DNA of 64,000 nt from Vanessa cardui (Eukaryota; Arthropoda; Insecta; Lepidoptera; Nymphalidae), in assembly GCF_905220365.1 (NCBI RefSeq), contig NC_061131.1, forward strand, positions 5,927,318 through 5,991,317, read 5' to 3'. This document shows positions 34,776-45,883 of this stretch, piece after piece. The notes beneath the pieces were generated by a model, which worked only from the letters and a program-made list of their open reading frames with translations, did not search any database and was not told where the DNA came from. Every line of letters begins with the position of its first letter. The first letter of the stretch is position 1. Made by a program: the position numbers and the translations under genes.

Positions 34776-35121
34776 TATATATTTTTTCCCCCCCAAAAAA
34801 AAAAGCCGAGACGGCCCAGTGGTTTGAACACGTGCATCTTAACCGATGATTGCGGGTCCAAACCCAGGCAAGCATCGCTGTTTCATGTGCTTAATTTGTC
34901 TTTATAATTCATCTCGTGCTTTGCGGTGAAGGAAAACATCGTGAGGAAACCTGCATATGACAAATTTCATAGAAATTCTGCCACATGTGTATTCCACCAA
35001 CCCGCATTGGAACAGCGTGGTGGAATATGTTCTAAGCCCTCTCCTCAAAAAGGGAGAGGAGGCCTTTAGCCCAGCAGTGGGAAATTTACAGGCTGTTACT
35101 TTTTACTTTATATATTTTTTC
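34776..35121 (+). repeat. Main SINE, full-length, 13-bp target duplication, C6A10 at the 5' junction
   Basis: TATATATTTTTTC is repeated at 34776-34788 and 35109-35121. Between the left copy and the tRNA-like head (GCCGAGACGG at 34805) lie six C and ten A residues that are not part of other SINE copies. The rest is nearly intact: B box GGGTCCAAACCC, GCATTGGAACAGCGTGGTGG and a GTTACTTTTTAC tail. The frame 34957-35229 begins inside the SINE and is not a gene. Confidence 0.92.
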
Positions 35122-36190
35122 AATTTCAATATGCTAACAATGGCTAAAAAGGTTTTAATTTTTTTGATTTTTTTTAACTTGACTTTGGTTTCATATAGGT
35201 CCTTAACAGGTTTGTTTCAGTTATTTTGACGTGAAAGAGCAAGACAGATAGAACGAATTACTTTCGCATTTAAAATAAAAATATAGATTTCATAACGTAC
35301 GAATAACATATGTTAGTAAAACAAGAAACATTAAAGACTTATTTTTCACCTCACTAGTGTTCCGGTTTCAATTGTCAGCTTGAGAAATCTTTTGGTTTGC
35401 TCAAATCGCCTCTCAGGCAGAGTTGCTATTGTTCAAAGTTCTGCAAATATTACAAAGTATTTATAACGTACTTGCATTATTTATATATGTCCTTTTTCTT
35501 TTGCCTCAAGGTATAGGATATCTCAAAGGTCTCGCAGCAAATATTATATTTGAATTGTTACAATTGTATTGAAGTGCACACATTGTAAATATGGATTGTT
35601 TTAGCAGAGAGAAAGAGAAATATTACAGAAATAAGGTTTTATAAAACATTTTTTGTTTTAAAAATAAATTAAATCGTTGAGGCTGAAAAATGTTTATACA
35701 ATAAAATTAAAAATCGAATATAGTAAATATTACAATATACCAATTTTAAAATTTACCATATTCGAGAAATAATTAGTGTACGTGCTGTCTATTGTGTTGT
35801 GTAATAAGAATCAGATGTATATGATGGTAGAGTTTATTTATTAGGAATTACTTTTAAACAAAGTTCAATAAATTTGATTCAATGGTTTGACTGTGTAAGA
35901 GAAATAACAGTTTAGCTGCTATTTAAATATTTTGACAACAGCGACATCAATGATGACACCCCTTCTTTATTATAATTTAGATCGTAATTATTTGTATCTT
36001 AAGTGCTGTTTTGAATTCCTTATTAACACTTCTGCGCTCTACGCTCTGAAATCTTCATAGTTCTTCCTTTTGCATTAAATACTTTCTCTACGTGCTCAAT
36101 GTAACTGTATTTAATAAAAGTCTGAATTAAATCTATTTTTTTCGTTCTCGTAATATTTATAATAATAATAATCTATTTATTTAAGACAAT
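35122..36190. other. A+T-rich non-coding sequence
   Basis: No coding segment or repeat family was recognised. (AAT)n occurs near 36159-36171. Confidence 0.45.
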
Positions 36191-36280
36191 GACGACCTCC
36201 GTGGTCGAGTATTGTGTACACCGGTTTTCATGGGTACGCCACTCTGAGGTCCCGGGTTCGATTCCCGGCCGAGTCGATGT
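36191..36280 (+). repeat. Second tRNA-derived SINE family, 5' half
   Basis: GACGACCTCCGTGGTCGAGT is the head and GTCCCGGGTTCGATTCCCGG contains a canonical B box. This family differs from the main SINE and is also widespread in Lepidoptera to my knowledge. The element is interrupted at about 36292 and resumes at 36515. It is not a functional tRNA gene: the cloverleaf does not close and SINE body follows. Confidence 0.85.
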
Positions 36281-36526
36281 AGATTACCATTAATGTTGTC
36301 TTAAATTTTCGCGATTATTACACATTTAAATAAAACTAATTATAACGGATGAATCGCGTATATTAATTATTTTTAAACATCCCGACGTTTCGAGCACTTT
36401 GCAGTGTTCGTGGTCACGGGTAGACTAAGTAGTAGGCAAAGTGCTCGAAACGTCGGGATGTTTAAAAATAATTAATATACGCGATTCATCCGTTATAATT
36501 AGTTTTATTTAAATAGATTACCATTA
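36281..36526. mobile_element. Foldback (putative Penelope-like) element nested in a SINE, with 12-bp target duplication
   Basis: AGATTACCATTA is repeated at 36281-36292 and 36515-36526. The 222-bp insert has arms 36324-36402 and 36436-36514 that are perfect 79-bp reverse complements, with a 33-bp spacer. A further 31 bp (36293-36323, ATGTTGTCTTAAATTTTCGC onward) is present only on the left. GAAACGTC lies at 36447-36454 and its complement at 36384-36391. Penelope-like elements are known for inverted or direct terminal repeats, variable target duplications and hammerhead motifs containing GAAAC and GTC; the CTGAWGA part of such a motif is not intact here. The assignment is inference. Confidence 0.7.
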
Positions 36527-36670
36527 GTTTTCTATGTTGTCTTGGGTCTGGGTGTTTGTGGTACCGTCGTTACTTCTGATTTCCATAACACAAGTGCTTC
36601 AGCAACTTACATTGGGATCAGAGTAATGTATGTGATGTTGTCTCATATTTATTTTATTTATTTTATTTAA
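36527..36670 (+). repeat. Second tRNA-derived SINE family, 3' half
   Basis: GTTTTCTATGTTGTCTTGGG, GTGGTACCGTCGTTACTTCT and ACATTGGGATCAGAGTAATG are the usual body, and a TTTATTTTATTTATTTTATT tail follows. It joins 36191-36292 once the foldback insert is removed. Confidence 0.85.
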
Positions 36671-38039
36671 TTACAGTCCACTTGTTAGTAACAACAGCAA
36701 CATAAAGACTATGTTAGTGTACTAATACTAAAAAATATACAATGAAAAAAAAAATAGATAAACATAAACACTAAATGAAAATGAAATTTATATCGTATGC
36801 ATATTTTTCATTGCATAAATTCACGTTATAATATTAGTATAAAGTATATTTACACTGACTTACTCAAGCTTCAAACACAAAAACAGCAATACTAAATATG
36901 CTAAGGATTACTAACCATACAAGCACCATTTTCCTTATCCTTAACCACACGAGACTTAGAGTTCTAAGTGAGTTTACCGTTTCTTATCTAGCGTGGAAGA
37001 CACGAAATAAGAGACGGAAAACATATAATGGTCAAGACTGTTCTCTATGGGAATATCGTACAGACTACGTTTATTAATGAGAAATTATGATTGGTTGAAA
37101 CGACGAATCCATACATATCATATAGCATTCCCATCCTGAATAAACGCAAAATACGTAAAACACGATACCATATAACAACATATCCATTTTCATTGTATCA
37201 ATATTCGATTCAGTGACTGCACACATTAAAGCCTCAAAATATTAAATGATTTGACGACAGGATGTTAAAAAAAATATTATTTATTACAGAGCTATAATTC
37301 AGTCACATCGTTATTTTAACGCCAATTAAACAGGTTGCGGTTTTTAGTACGGACTCGTTGAAATCGTGACTGTGAATATAGAAGAGTCCTTGCCTCATGT
37401 TAATTTTTTTATAATATATTTTTTTGCTTTTTTTTTGGTCAGGCAACACCAGGTCTTGATACGGAAAATGGTTGATTTGTTTAAAGGACAGCAAACACAT
37501 TTTAATTAAGAAAATTTTTAATACAAAGTCTCCATAAAAAACGTGTGATTAAAGCACATAAATATGTAAAAATCGTATTTATAAGTTGGAACCGATCATT
37601 GTCGACAGACGTTAGTAATAACAGCTGGTAATAATGACAATGCTGAGCTAACTATCGGGTTACTCTTCAATAGAATGTAACTTCAGCCTAGAGTTAAAAT
37701 ATTAACAGATTAACACTTCTTTACTTTGAAAAATGTGTAAAATTGTTTGCTTTACTTCTTAACTCTTTCACCGCAGAAGAATTGGTATATGAAAACAGCA
37801 TTAAATTAATTGGTGTTGTCTTTCATATAGAGTATTAATATATACATTTTTGAAAAGATTTACGTGCTGTCAGTTTTAGTAGGTAAAGTCACTTTATAAA
37901 GGAACCTTTTTATAAAGTTAGCTTACCTAAGATTTCGAATCTTGAACGACTAATATGTTAATTATTCTATACTAAGGTACTCCTGTATTATATGAAGTTC
38001 GTCCGTATGTATATTAAGTGAACTGTGTGATGTTTACTA
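36671..38039. other. A+T-rich non-coding sequence
   Basis: An A10 run lies at about 36744-36753. GC-richer spots near 36930-37060 are without coding character. No repeat was recognised. Confidence 0.4.
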
Positions 38040-38160
38040 ATATTCTAAATGCCTACTTAACTCGGTGTGTTTGTCTGTTAAGCTTTCACGAATAAACCAC
38101 AAAACCGATTTTGATCAAATGTGTTACTTAGCGAGGTTGAACTGCCAAGGACCTACCTTT
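38040..38160 (+). mobile_element. Fragment of a Helitron-like element
   Basis: TGTTTGTCTGTTAAGCTTTC, AAACCACAAAACCGATTTTG and GCCAAGGACCTACCTTTG are in the order seen inside Lep1-like elements. Neither end is present. Confidence 0.45.
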
Positions 38161-39507
38161 GTTAAACTGACTTATGTATTGATGTAAAGTGTATTTCTTA
38201 GAAAATATTGAGGAATGAAAAGTTTATGAAAATTCTTGAGGTTTTAAGATGGAATAAACAAACTGGCATTAAAAAGAAAATAAATTTAATAAGACTCCCT
38301 TTATTTAGGGAAAATGTAAATGGTTGTTTTATAATAACTGACAGTAAGTTTCGTTTCTGTATTGTCGTATTTAATTTTTGTATAAATACTCTACGGTAAC
38401 AATTGATATTAATCGTAAAAATTTAATATTAATAAAATAGTGACGAGCTAAGGCTTGTTCTAGGCACAATTTTACTAAAAAAATTGCGAGGAACAAATAT
38501 ATTCCTAAAAGAAATGGAGCCCTATTAGTAAACGGTTAATGGACTTTATACTCAATTATATAACTAATTTTGTTAAAAAGCCAATTTCGCTGTAAACTAT
38601 TTTGAAATTCTTAGAAAATAACATACGTTCGATAAAATAAAAGATAGATTCTCGGAATTCCTGGTATTCTAAAGTAGTAATATATTCTACAAATAAAACC
38701 ATACGTACCTTTTCGAATTTAGAAGTGAATTGTTTATTGAATCACGCCTTGTTTAATATCTGAAATGAAATAAACGTAGAGTTAGAATAAGTTGAAAAAT
38801 CCACCTGAAATCAAATTTAAATACATTTTCCGACCTACCAATATCGACCTGATAATGACAATTATATGTTTCAAAGCATGAACAATTATATAATACTTAA
38901 GCATTACATTCAATTTAATTAAATGTAATACCTATAGTACGAAACCACAAAAATGATAATTTACAAACCAATTAGGAGGTGAAGTTTTCCGCTGTTGGTA
39001 TTGCGGTCGGGAATCTAAACTAATAATAAATTATTTGACGGGGCTTCGCTATTTTAGCTTAAAAATATAAAATAGATCCCTGATTTTAGTCAGGAATAAA
39101 GGTTCTTACGTAGATCTATTTTATTGTAACCATGATTATATATAAAAAAATATGTACCGTATATAATGCTATAATTAGGTTATATTTTTATATATAGGTA
39201 TATGATATGTAGTAAAATAGATAATACTATAATTATGTTATAATTATATAATCCACTCAATTTCCCGTATAATATATTTACAACGTCATGATTAATATCA
39301 ATTAATTTCCAAAAATTTTTATTCAGAGAAATGAAAATTCAAAATGGTCATTTATAGAGATGATTAAACAAAATTTTGCTTAATTTATATTGATTACTCG
39401 TCTCGAGAACTTATTTTAAAATTAAATAGCGATTGATATGACAGAGGGTTCCTTAATGGTTAAGTTTTAATGTACATAACTATATTTGTAAAGTAATTTT
39501 TTTATTG
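38161..39507. other. A+T-rich non-coding sequence
   Basis: A direct duplication of CTATAATTANGTTATA is seen near 39169-39184 and 39228-39243. No gene was recognised; frame 38208-38399 is lysine/isoleucine-rich and probably chance. Confidence 0.4.
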
Positions 39508-39588
39508 GTATGCTGCTGCTAAGGCCTCCTCTTCTTTTGAGGTTAAGGTTTAATTCGTATTTCACCATTCTGATCCAATAATTGGTGT
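39508..39588 (-). repeat. Tail fragment of the main SINE
   Basis: TGCTGCTGCTAAGGCCTCCT and TTTTGAGGTTAAGGTTTAAT match the minus-strand SINE end; the remainder is lost. Confidence 0.55.
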
Positions 39589-41139
39589 TTAAAAATGTAA
39601 AGGAATCAAGTTTAAAAAAATACTTATTCATTTTTTTGCGTTTATATTATTTATATTTATGTTTAACATCTTTGAACTACAAATAAAATTCAAAAATGTT
39701 TTCATGACCATCATTTTGAAAATTATGTTTTAATCGAGTGACTTCAAATTCATGATATTTCATTATGTCATATATCAATATGTCACTGATTGAACCGGAA
39801 GGTGTCGAAAATTTAATTAATTAAATATTACCTGTAGATAAGTAACTAAATTGAGTGATGTCCGTACACGAAAACATTGTCTTAGAAAAACGTAAATAAA
39901 ATTATTAGAGACTCAGAAACGTGAGAGATAAAGATTAATTAATAAAAAATGATCCGCAGAACAAAAAACGCGAGTAATCGAGCGTTCCATGAAATAAAAC
40001 ATAATAAAAAAAGTTATATATATAATTAAATCTGCAAGATATTATGAAAAAGGGATATATTGCTGATATTTAGTGCAAGTAGGACTATTATAAATGCGGA
40101 AGTACCTACTCGTAAATATTATTTGTATCCTAAAGGATAAATAGGCAGGTTTTTACTGATCTCCTTTATACATACAGGACGAAATTTTTTCAAGTAATCC
40201 GAACTCACAAATACTACGTATTCATTAATTCTATGTTATAACATAATTTTAATAGACAATCTATAGATTGTCTATTAAAATTTTAATAATATAAATTTAT
40301 ATTGCTACCGAGATTTGAGACTTCCGCGAGGGACTTGCCTAACATTTGTTTAAGTCAAATTTTCAAAAGACCTCGCAATCTTGAGAAATCATTGAGATAT
40401 TTCTTTTTTTTTAGTTAATATTAAAAACAAATTACAGTAGTAGATCTTTGACGTTTAAATACATACTTGTTCTTTTGTGGTTATCCGTTGAACTACTTTT
40501 TTTATTTAATAAACATATTCTTTGCTTTAATATTTTTACTATTATTTTCTTTATATATCTACTAAAAACTTTTTGGTTTACGCTAGGCAAATTTATGCAT
40601 ACGATGTGTCGTTGCCAATTACTTGAGCTTTTTTAACTAAGCGGCAGTTAGTTGAATGTTTAATAAACAGCTAAATATTTAATTCAATTAAGTAAAGAGA
40701 AAAAGTAACATGGTTGATTTGGAATATCTAAGAAAGAAAATATAATTTATTTACAATCCGTTAAGTGTCATGTTATTTTTGATGGTTTTTAGTGAAAATA
40801 TCATGTTATCGTGTCCACAGTGTCACGATAGCTCGTTCAATACGTAATCCGGCTGTCTGTTCTACGATCGAGGGTCCTAAGCAAACCACTCTCGCGTCGA
40901 GTGTTTGCACCCACACCAATAGAGCGTTCGGAGATTTCTTCAGTGAATTGTGTTTGGTTCTTGTTCACCTGTCAAATCCTTTGTTTTATTAAACCTGAGG
41001 TGCCCTTTTAAAATGAGTTTGTTAATAAAATTTACCCGCCAGCGGATTTATCTATCTTTAGCCTACCTTGTAGCAATTACCCACGTCGGGGTTTTATATT
41101 TAGTAAATTTACGTTAGTTTTTTTCATAACAATTATTTA
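39589..41139. other. A+T-rich sequence containing a GC-richer block
   Basis: 40800-40985 is GC-richer with many CpG (around CTACGATCGAGGGTCCTAAG). Its plus frame is open from 40792 to 40992 but shows no domain, and its leading ATG context is weak. It could be a conserved non-coding element. The perfect palindrome at 40245 is listed separately. Confidence 0.35.
40245..40282. repeat. 38-bp perfect palindrome without spacer
   Basis: AATTTTAATAGACAATCTA (40245-40263) is followed immediately by its exact reverse complement (40264-40282). Confidence 0.97.
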
Positions 41140-41428
41140 CTTGGTTGGCTTTGTGCTAGCCCGTCTGGGTAGGTACAACCCACTCATCAGTTATTCTTCC
41201 GCCAAATAACAATACTAGTATTGTTGTGTTCCGGTTTGAAGGGTGAGTGAGCCAGTGTAACTACAGGCACGAGGGACGTGACATCTTAGTTCACAAGGTT
41301 GGTCGCACATTGACGATGTAAAGAATAGTAAATATTTCTAACAGCGTCATTGTCTATGGGTGATGGTGACCACTTACCATCAGTTGGCCCATATGCTAGT
41401 CCGCCGACCTATACCATAAAAAAAAAAT
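41140..41428 (-). repeat. Repeat B, well-preserved full-length copy
   Basis: GGTTGGCTTTGTGCTAGCCC, GTACAACCCACTCATCAGTT, GGTTTGAAGGGTGAGTGAGC, CAGCGTCATTGTCTATGGGT and GACCTATACCATAAAAAAAA run from end to start of the element on the minus strand. The A-rich end at 41416-41428 corresponds to the T-rich start of the plus-strand copies. Confidence 0.88.
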
Positions 41429-42242
41429 TAAAATCGTGTACCTTTTTGAAGGGTATACGGAACCATATATTAGTAGAAAAACAGACTGAACATCTAAGTT
41501 CCTAAGGTTGGTTGTCTAATATGACACGTGCCTTCTTGTTATTTATATAATAATAAAAGAAATGATTAAATACCATACTTTAAAAATATTTGATAATTCT
41601 ACGTAGTTAGCAGTATATTGATTAAAATGAGTACATTAATTTGTGCAATATCCCCAATACAGCTGTATAACGAAAGGCAGTATGGAAATTTAATTGAAGT
41701 TTTGATTAAGCACTATCGCACATGATAGAGGCGTCGAACGTTTTCCAACGAGAATGTACCTTTACTTTGCATAAATCAATATTTGACGACTATCTTTACG
41801 GATTTAATAAACTCAATAAAAAAATCCCAATATATAACGAATTTAACTAACACCAACAAGGGACATATTACGTATATAAAGAACGTGATTAAATCAAACT
41901 TAGGTTAAAATATTTTATCAAAAATATTATTTGTAAGTTCAGTAATTTTTTTTGTTATCCATTATGTAGGTAGCCCAATCGCCTGTCTGCCACAGGCAAT
42001 TGGACTACCTCGTAAATGGTCAACGCCTCTTGCATAAAAAATATTCCAATCGGTATGGAATGACAATCTCAAATTCCGCTCTAATGCATTCATGCGAAAC
42101 TGAAATAAATTAACAAAGAAAAAAATGTATATTTTGTTTTCGTCATGAGCAGATTTGTTAATGATTTTGCTAAAGTATTACAACAGATATACTCCACGGT
42201 AAAATTTTATAGTTGACCCTATGAGCAATAATAACGTTGTAA
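41429..42242. other. A+T-rich non-coding sequence around a GC-rich hairpin
   Basis: No gene was recognised. The hairpin at 41968-42010 is listed separately. Confidence 0.4.
41968..42010. repeat. Hairpin, 19-bp stem with two C/A mismatches, 5-nt loop
   Basis: AGGTAG-C-CCAAT-C-GCCTGT pairs with ACAGGC-A-ATTGG-A-CTACCT across CTGCC. Both mismatches are C opposite A, as expected if G-to-A changes hit a once perfect stem; one of them is at a former CpG. Confidence 0.85.
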
Positions 42243-42553
42243 ATGAGGTGAGTGGTAACAACGCGTGCATCTTAACCGATGATTGCGGGTTCAAACCCAG
42301 GCAAGCATGACTATATGTATGTGCTTAATAATTTGTGTTTATAATTCATCTCGTGCTCGGCGGTAAAGAAAAACATTGTGAGGAAACCTGCATGTGTCTA
42401 ATTTCATAATAATTCTGCCATATGTTCATTCCACCAACCCGCATTGGAACAGCGTGGTGAGATATGTTCCAAACCCTCTCCTAAACAGAAGAGGAGGCCT
42501 TAACCCAACAACGGGAAATTTACGGGCTCTTACATTACATTACATTTACATTA
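42243..42553 (+). repeat. Main SINE, full-length apart from the head
   Basis: The A-box region is mutated (ATGAGGTGAGTGGTAACAAC), while the B box GGGTTCAAACCC is intact. The body includes ATCTCGTGCTCGGCGGTAAA and GCATTGGAACAGCGTGGTGA. The tail is an irregular (TTACA)n. Frame 42394-42591 is SINE-derived. Confidence 0.88.
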
Positions 42554-43189
42554 CAACATTGTATTATCATATTAAAAAAGAAAAGAAATAATCAATCCAA
42601 AATGTATTTAAAACATGTTATCTGTTCTTAGATTTCAGTTAGATTTTTACTTATCACATTTTAAGATACGATAAAGTACTGTATATTGAGGTATGCTTGT
42701 AAAATTTATTTTTCGGGTGAGTTTTATAAAGTTACGGACATTGTCCTTTGCGTTCATTTTAAAATGGTGGAGACTGGTTGAGACCGCACCGAAAACGTAA
42801 ACAAAGAGGGTACATTGACAAAAATAAACCGAGAAGAGAAAGAGACAGCTCATAAACATAATTGAAAAACAGTTTCCCTAATATTTTCGTAATACTTTAA
42901 CGTTTGAAAATATAAAGACATTGGTATGCAAGGAAAAGTTTGCAAAACACTATAAAGGAATTATAGTGGAATAATATATTACATTAATTAAATAAGGCGA
43001 TAGAAATTATGCAAGCTGTATGAGATCACTCTAATGGCTGGAACGGCTGAATTCATAGGAAGAGCTATAATTATTTTCCTTGTTGTGACTGAAATGGTAT
43101 TTATGAATTATTTGATGGCTTTGCATGATATGGCTTTATAAGCATAACATTTAATGAGAAATCATTGGCAGATATAATAAGTTAATATG
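42554..43189. other. A+T-rich non-coding sequence
   Basis: Minus frame 42647-42859 shows no domain. No repeat was recognised. Confidence 0.4.
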
Positions 43190-43290
43190 TTTTTTTTTTT
43201 TATTTTTGTTGTTTTTCTTTTTTTATACTTTTTATTGTATCTCGTGTCCTAATAAACATTTCTTTCTTTCTTTTCTATCTTTCATGTTAT
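43190..43290 (+). mobile_element. Possible LINE 3' end
   Basis: A T-rich tract leads to TTGTATCTCGTGTCCTAATA and AATAAA, followed by a CTTTCTTTCTTTTC tail. This arrangement resembles LINE 3' termini in Lepidoptera; no coding part is present. Confidence 0.35.
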
Positions 43291-44059
43291 CCACATCAAA
43301 CATAGCCATTTAGTGGTTTAAAAAGTAGATCACCATTGTGCAATGAATTATATATGTGTCAGCATTTGAGTTCGTCAGTATCCTTTACACCAAAAGTGAC
43401 TAATGTTTGACCTTAGCGGGTAGAGCACAAATAATTGGAGCGACGCTTGGGTTGAAGAGAAGTTTGTGTCCTAAATAAACCTTGCTTAGAATTGATCCCT
43501 GCATGTCATTATGTTGTAATGCGATAAAATATTCATCTAAAAGTTAATTATTCTCAATACATGTACGTAACGCTGTTATACTATTGCCACATCATTAAGT
43601 GAATGGAGTATGTGCTTTTTTAAAATTCTGTTTTAAAAAATACCTATGAATGCGAAATTGATAACGGACGGTTTAATTCCAAAATCCATTTTTGTTTCAT
43701 TCACCGAACAAAGATCCTTTGGCATTTGATTGACGTTTAATTTTCCTAAAAGTTTAAGTGTTTTTTTTATAGTAAAACTATACGAAGCATGTAAATACTG
43801 GATTTTATTTTTAATATATTTATGAATAGAACGATAAAAGCTTCATCGGTGAAAACGTGATTTTATTTCAATAATTTGTGTTAACCTAAAATTGATTAGC
43901 GTTATGTGATATTCTTAATTAACTAGAATACACAAGTAGTATGAGTAAAATGAAAATTATATGATTATTAAATATTAATGTATTTATTTAGTTTGCAGCA
44001 TAGATAATTTTTACGAAAAAAAAAAACAATATACATCATAGTTCATTGTAAACGTGATA
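43291..44059. other. A+T-rich non-coding sequence
   Basis: No gene, repeat family or strong motif was recognised. Confidence 0.45.
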
Positions 44060-44365
44060 AGTAAAGTAAAGTAATAGTCTGTAAATTTACCACTGCTGAG
44101 ATAAGGCCTCCTCTTCCTTTAAGGAGAGGGTTTGGAATATATTCCACCACGCTGTTCCAATGCGGGTTAGTAGAATACACATGTGGCAGAATTTCTATGA
44201 AATTTGTCACAATCAGGTTTTCTCACGATGTTTTCCTTCACCGCCGAGCACGAGATGAATTATAAAGACAAATTAAGCATATGAATCAGCGGTGCTTGCT
44301 TGGTTTGAACCCGCAATCATCGGTTAAGATGCACGCGTTCTAACAACTGGGCCATCTCGATTCAG
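44060..44365 (-). repeat. Main SINE, full-length copy
   Basis: GTAAAGTAAAGTAATAGTCT marks the tail; TTCCACCACGCTGTTCCAAT and GCACGAGATGAATTATAAAG the body; GGGCCATCTCGATTC the head. No target duplication is clear. Confidence 0.9.
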
Positions 44366-44512
44366 AAAAAAATATTTTTTTTAAAACTGTTTCGATATAA
44401 AATATACTTTTAATGACGTACTTGATTCTTATGCGATTTAATGCGGATACATGCTTAGATCGGATCTGCAGTCATTATAATTTTATCACGACTAAAATGT
44501 TGAGAATCAAAA

Positions 44513-44604
44513 TGTTGGAATATGTTCCAAAACCTTCTCCTAGAAGGGAGAGGAGGCCTTTAGCCCAGCAATGGGAATTTACAGGCTGTTGTCGTTGTTA
44601 TTTT
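44513..44604 (+). repeat. Main SINE, 5'-truncated copy
   Basis: The copy starts inside the body at TGGAATATGTTCCAAAACCT and ends AATTTACAGGCTGTTGTCGTT. The junction is sharp, as in truncated reverse transcription. It lies about 150 bp from the minus-strand copy at 44060-44365. The frame 44413-44664 over it is not a gene. Confidence 0.8.
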
Positions 44605-44808
44605 TTTTTTAATTTTGTTCGTACATATTTAGGTCCCTGCTGGAGATCCCAATTTTCTTTCTAACTTTGTCGTCGACGTTATCTTCATATCAACGTTGAA
44701 TGCTTCTTTAAATAGAATAAATTAACGAATTATTCTTACTGCCTAGCTGATTAAGTAACTAGCTTATAAGGCAGATCTTTTTATCTTCTATCTTTTTTTC
44801 TCTTTTCT

Positions 44809-45026
44809 CAAAGCCCGTCAAGTTTGGTATTACCCACTTATCGGATATTCTATCGCCAAACAACAGTATCGTTGTTTTCCGGTTTGAATGATGAGTGAAA
44901 CTGTGCAACTACAGGCACGCATTGTCGATGTAAGAAATGGTTAATTTTCCATTGCCTACGAGCGTTTGTGACCATTTACCACCAGGTGGCTCATATGTTT
45001 GACTACTAACCTATACCATAAAAAAG
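44809..45026 (-). repeat. Repeat B, internally deleted copy
   Basis: CAAAGCCCGTCAAGTTTGGT, TATTCTATCGCCAAACAACA, GGTTTGAATGATGAGTGAAA and CTAACCTATACCATAAAAAA align; the GACGTGACATCTTAGTTC segment is missing. Confidence 0.75.
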
Positions 45027-45530
45027 GCATCCTCAGTCTTTAGATTGGATGGTGACACTGTTATAGTTCCAGTCTCGGAAAACACGTTGGTATATTTGGA
45101 ATCTTTCAAATCGTAATCATTTGCCTATGAGGGAATAAAAAACACACTATGTATTTGTACATTATAAAATGACAATTAAAAGGAACATTATCCGATGATA
45201 GTAATAATATTATCTTATATGTAAACCCCTATGATATCCGTTGAACGAATTTACATAATTATAATTACAATACAAACTTGTACCAATATCCAAAAGTCTA
45301 TTGTACTGTATTATTGTTGTGCCAAAGTGGTTCAAGATAAAGATCACGATTAAGTGGTCTTGATTGGGTCACGAGATTGCCGTCGTTCAAATGCAGAGCA
45401 CTGTTGGGATTGTTTAAGTTTGAATGATAGACGAACAGTTTAGATGACACTCTCACTGATAATAATTAGTCGTGATCTCTTGTTTAACTAGACTTAAACA
45501 AATATTATTAAAAATAATTACTAGATATAT
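45027..45530. other. A+T-rich non-coding sequence
   Basis: No repeat or gene was recognised. Confidence 0.45.
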
Positions 45531-45883
45531 TTTTTTACTACAAGTAATAGAGTAAAGTAAAGTAACAGCCCGTAAATTTCCCACTGCTGTACTAAGGCCT
45601 CCTCTTACATTAATGAGAGGGTTTAGAACATATTCTACCACGCTGTTCCAATGCGGGTTGGTGGAATGCACATGTGGCAGAATTTCGATGAAATTAGACA
45701 CATGCAGGTTACCTCACGATGTTTTCCTTCATCGTCGAGCACGAGATGAATTATAAACACAAATTAAGCATATATATATATATATATATATATAGTGGTG
45801 CTTGCCTGGGTTTGAACTCGAAATCACCGGTTAAGATGCACGCGTTCTAACCACTGGACCATGTCGGCTCTTTTTTACTACAA
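45531..45883 (-). repeat. Main SINE with 13-bp target duplication and internal (TA)12
   Basis: TTTTTTACTACAA is repeated at 45531-45543 and 45871-45883. The tail (AGTAAAGTAAAGTAACAGCC) is on the left, the head (GGACCATGTCGGCTC) on the right. Inside, 45771-45794 is (TA)12 in place of the usual CATGAATCAGCG-type sequence. Frame 45453-45701 is spurious. Confidence 0.93.

Noticed and set aside
34957..35229. Open frames containing THE-STNPHWNSVVEY-like or CSKPSPQRERRPLAQQWEF-like peptides (also at 4226, 17699, 20127, 42394, 44413, 45453, 50125, 59935 and 59978)
   Set aside because: They recur because they are translations of the main SINE in several frames; no selection on protein is implied.
36191..36275. 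A tRNA gene
   Set aside because: A and B boxes are present, but the cloverleaf does not close and typical SINE body follows.
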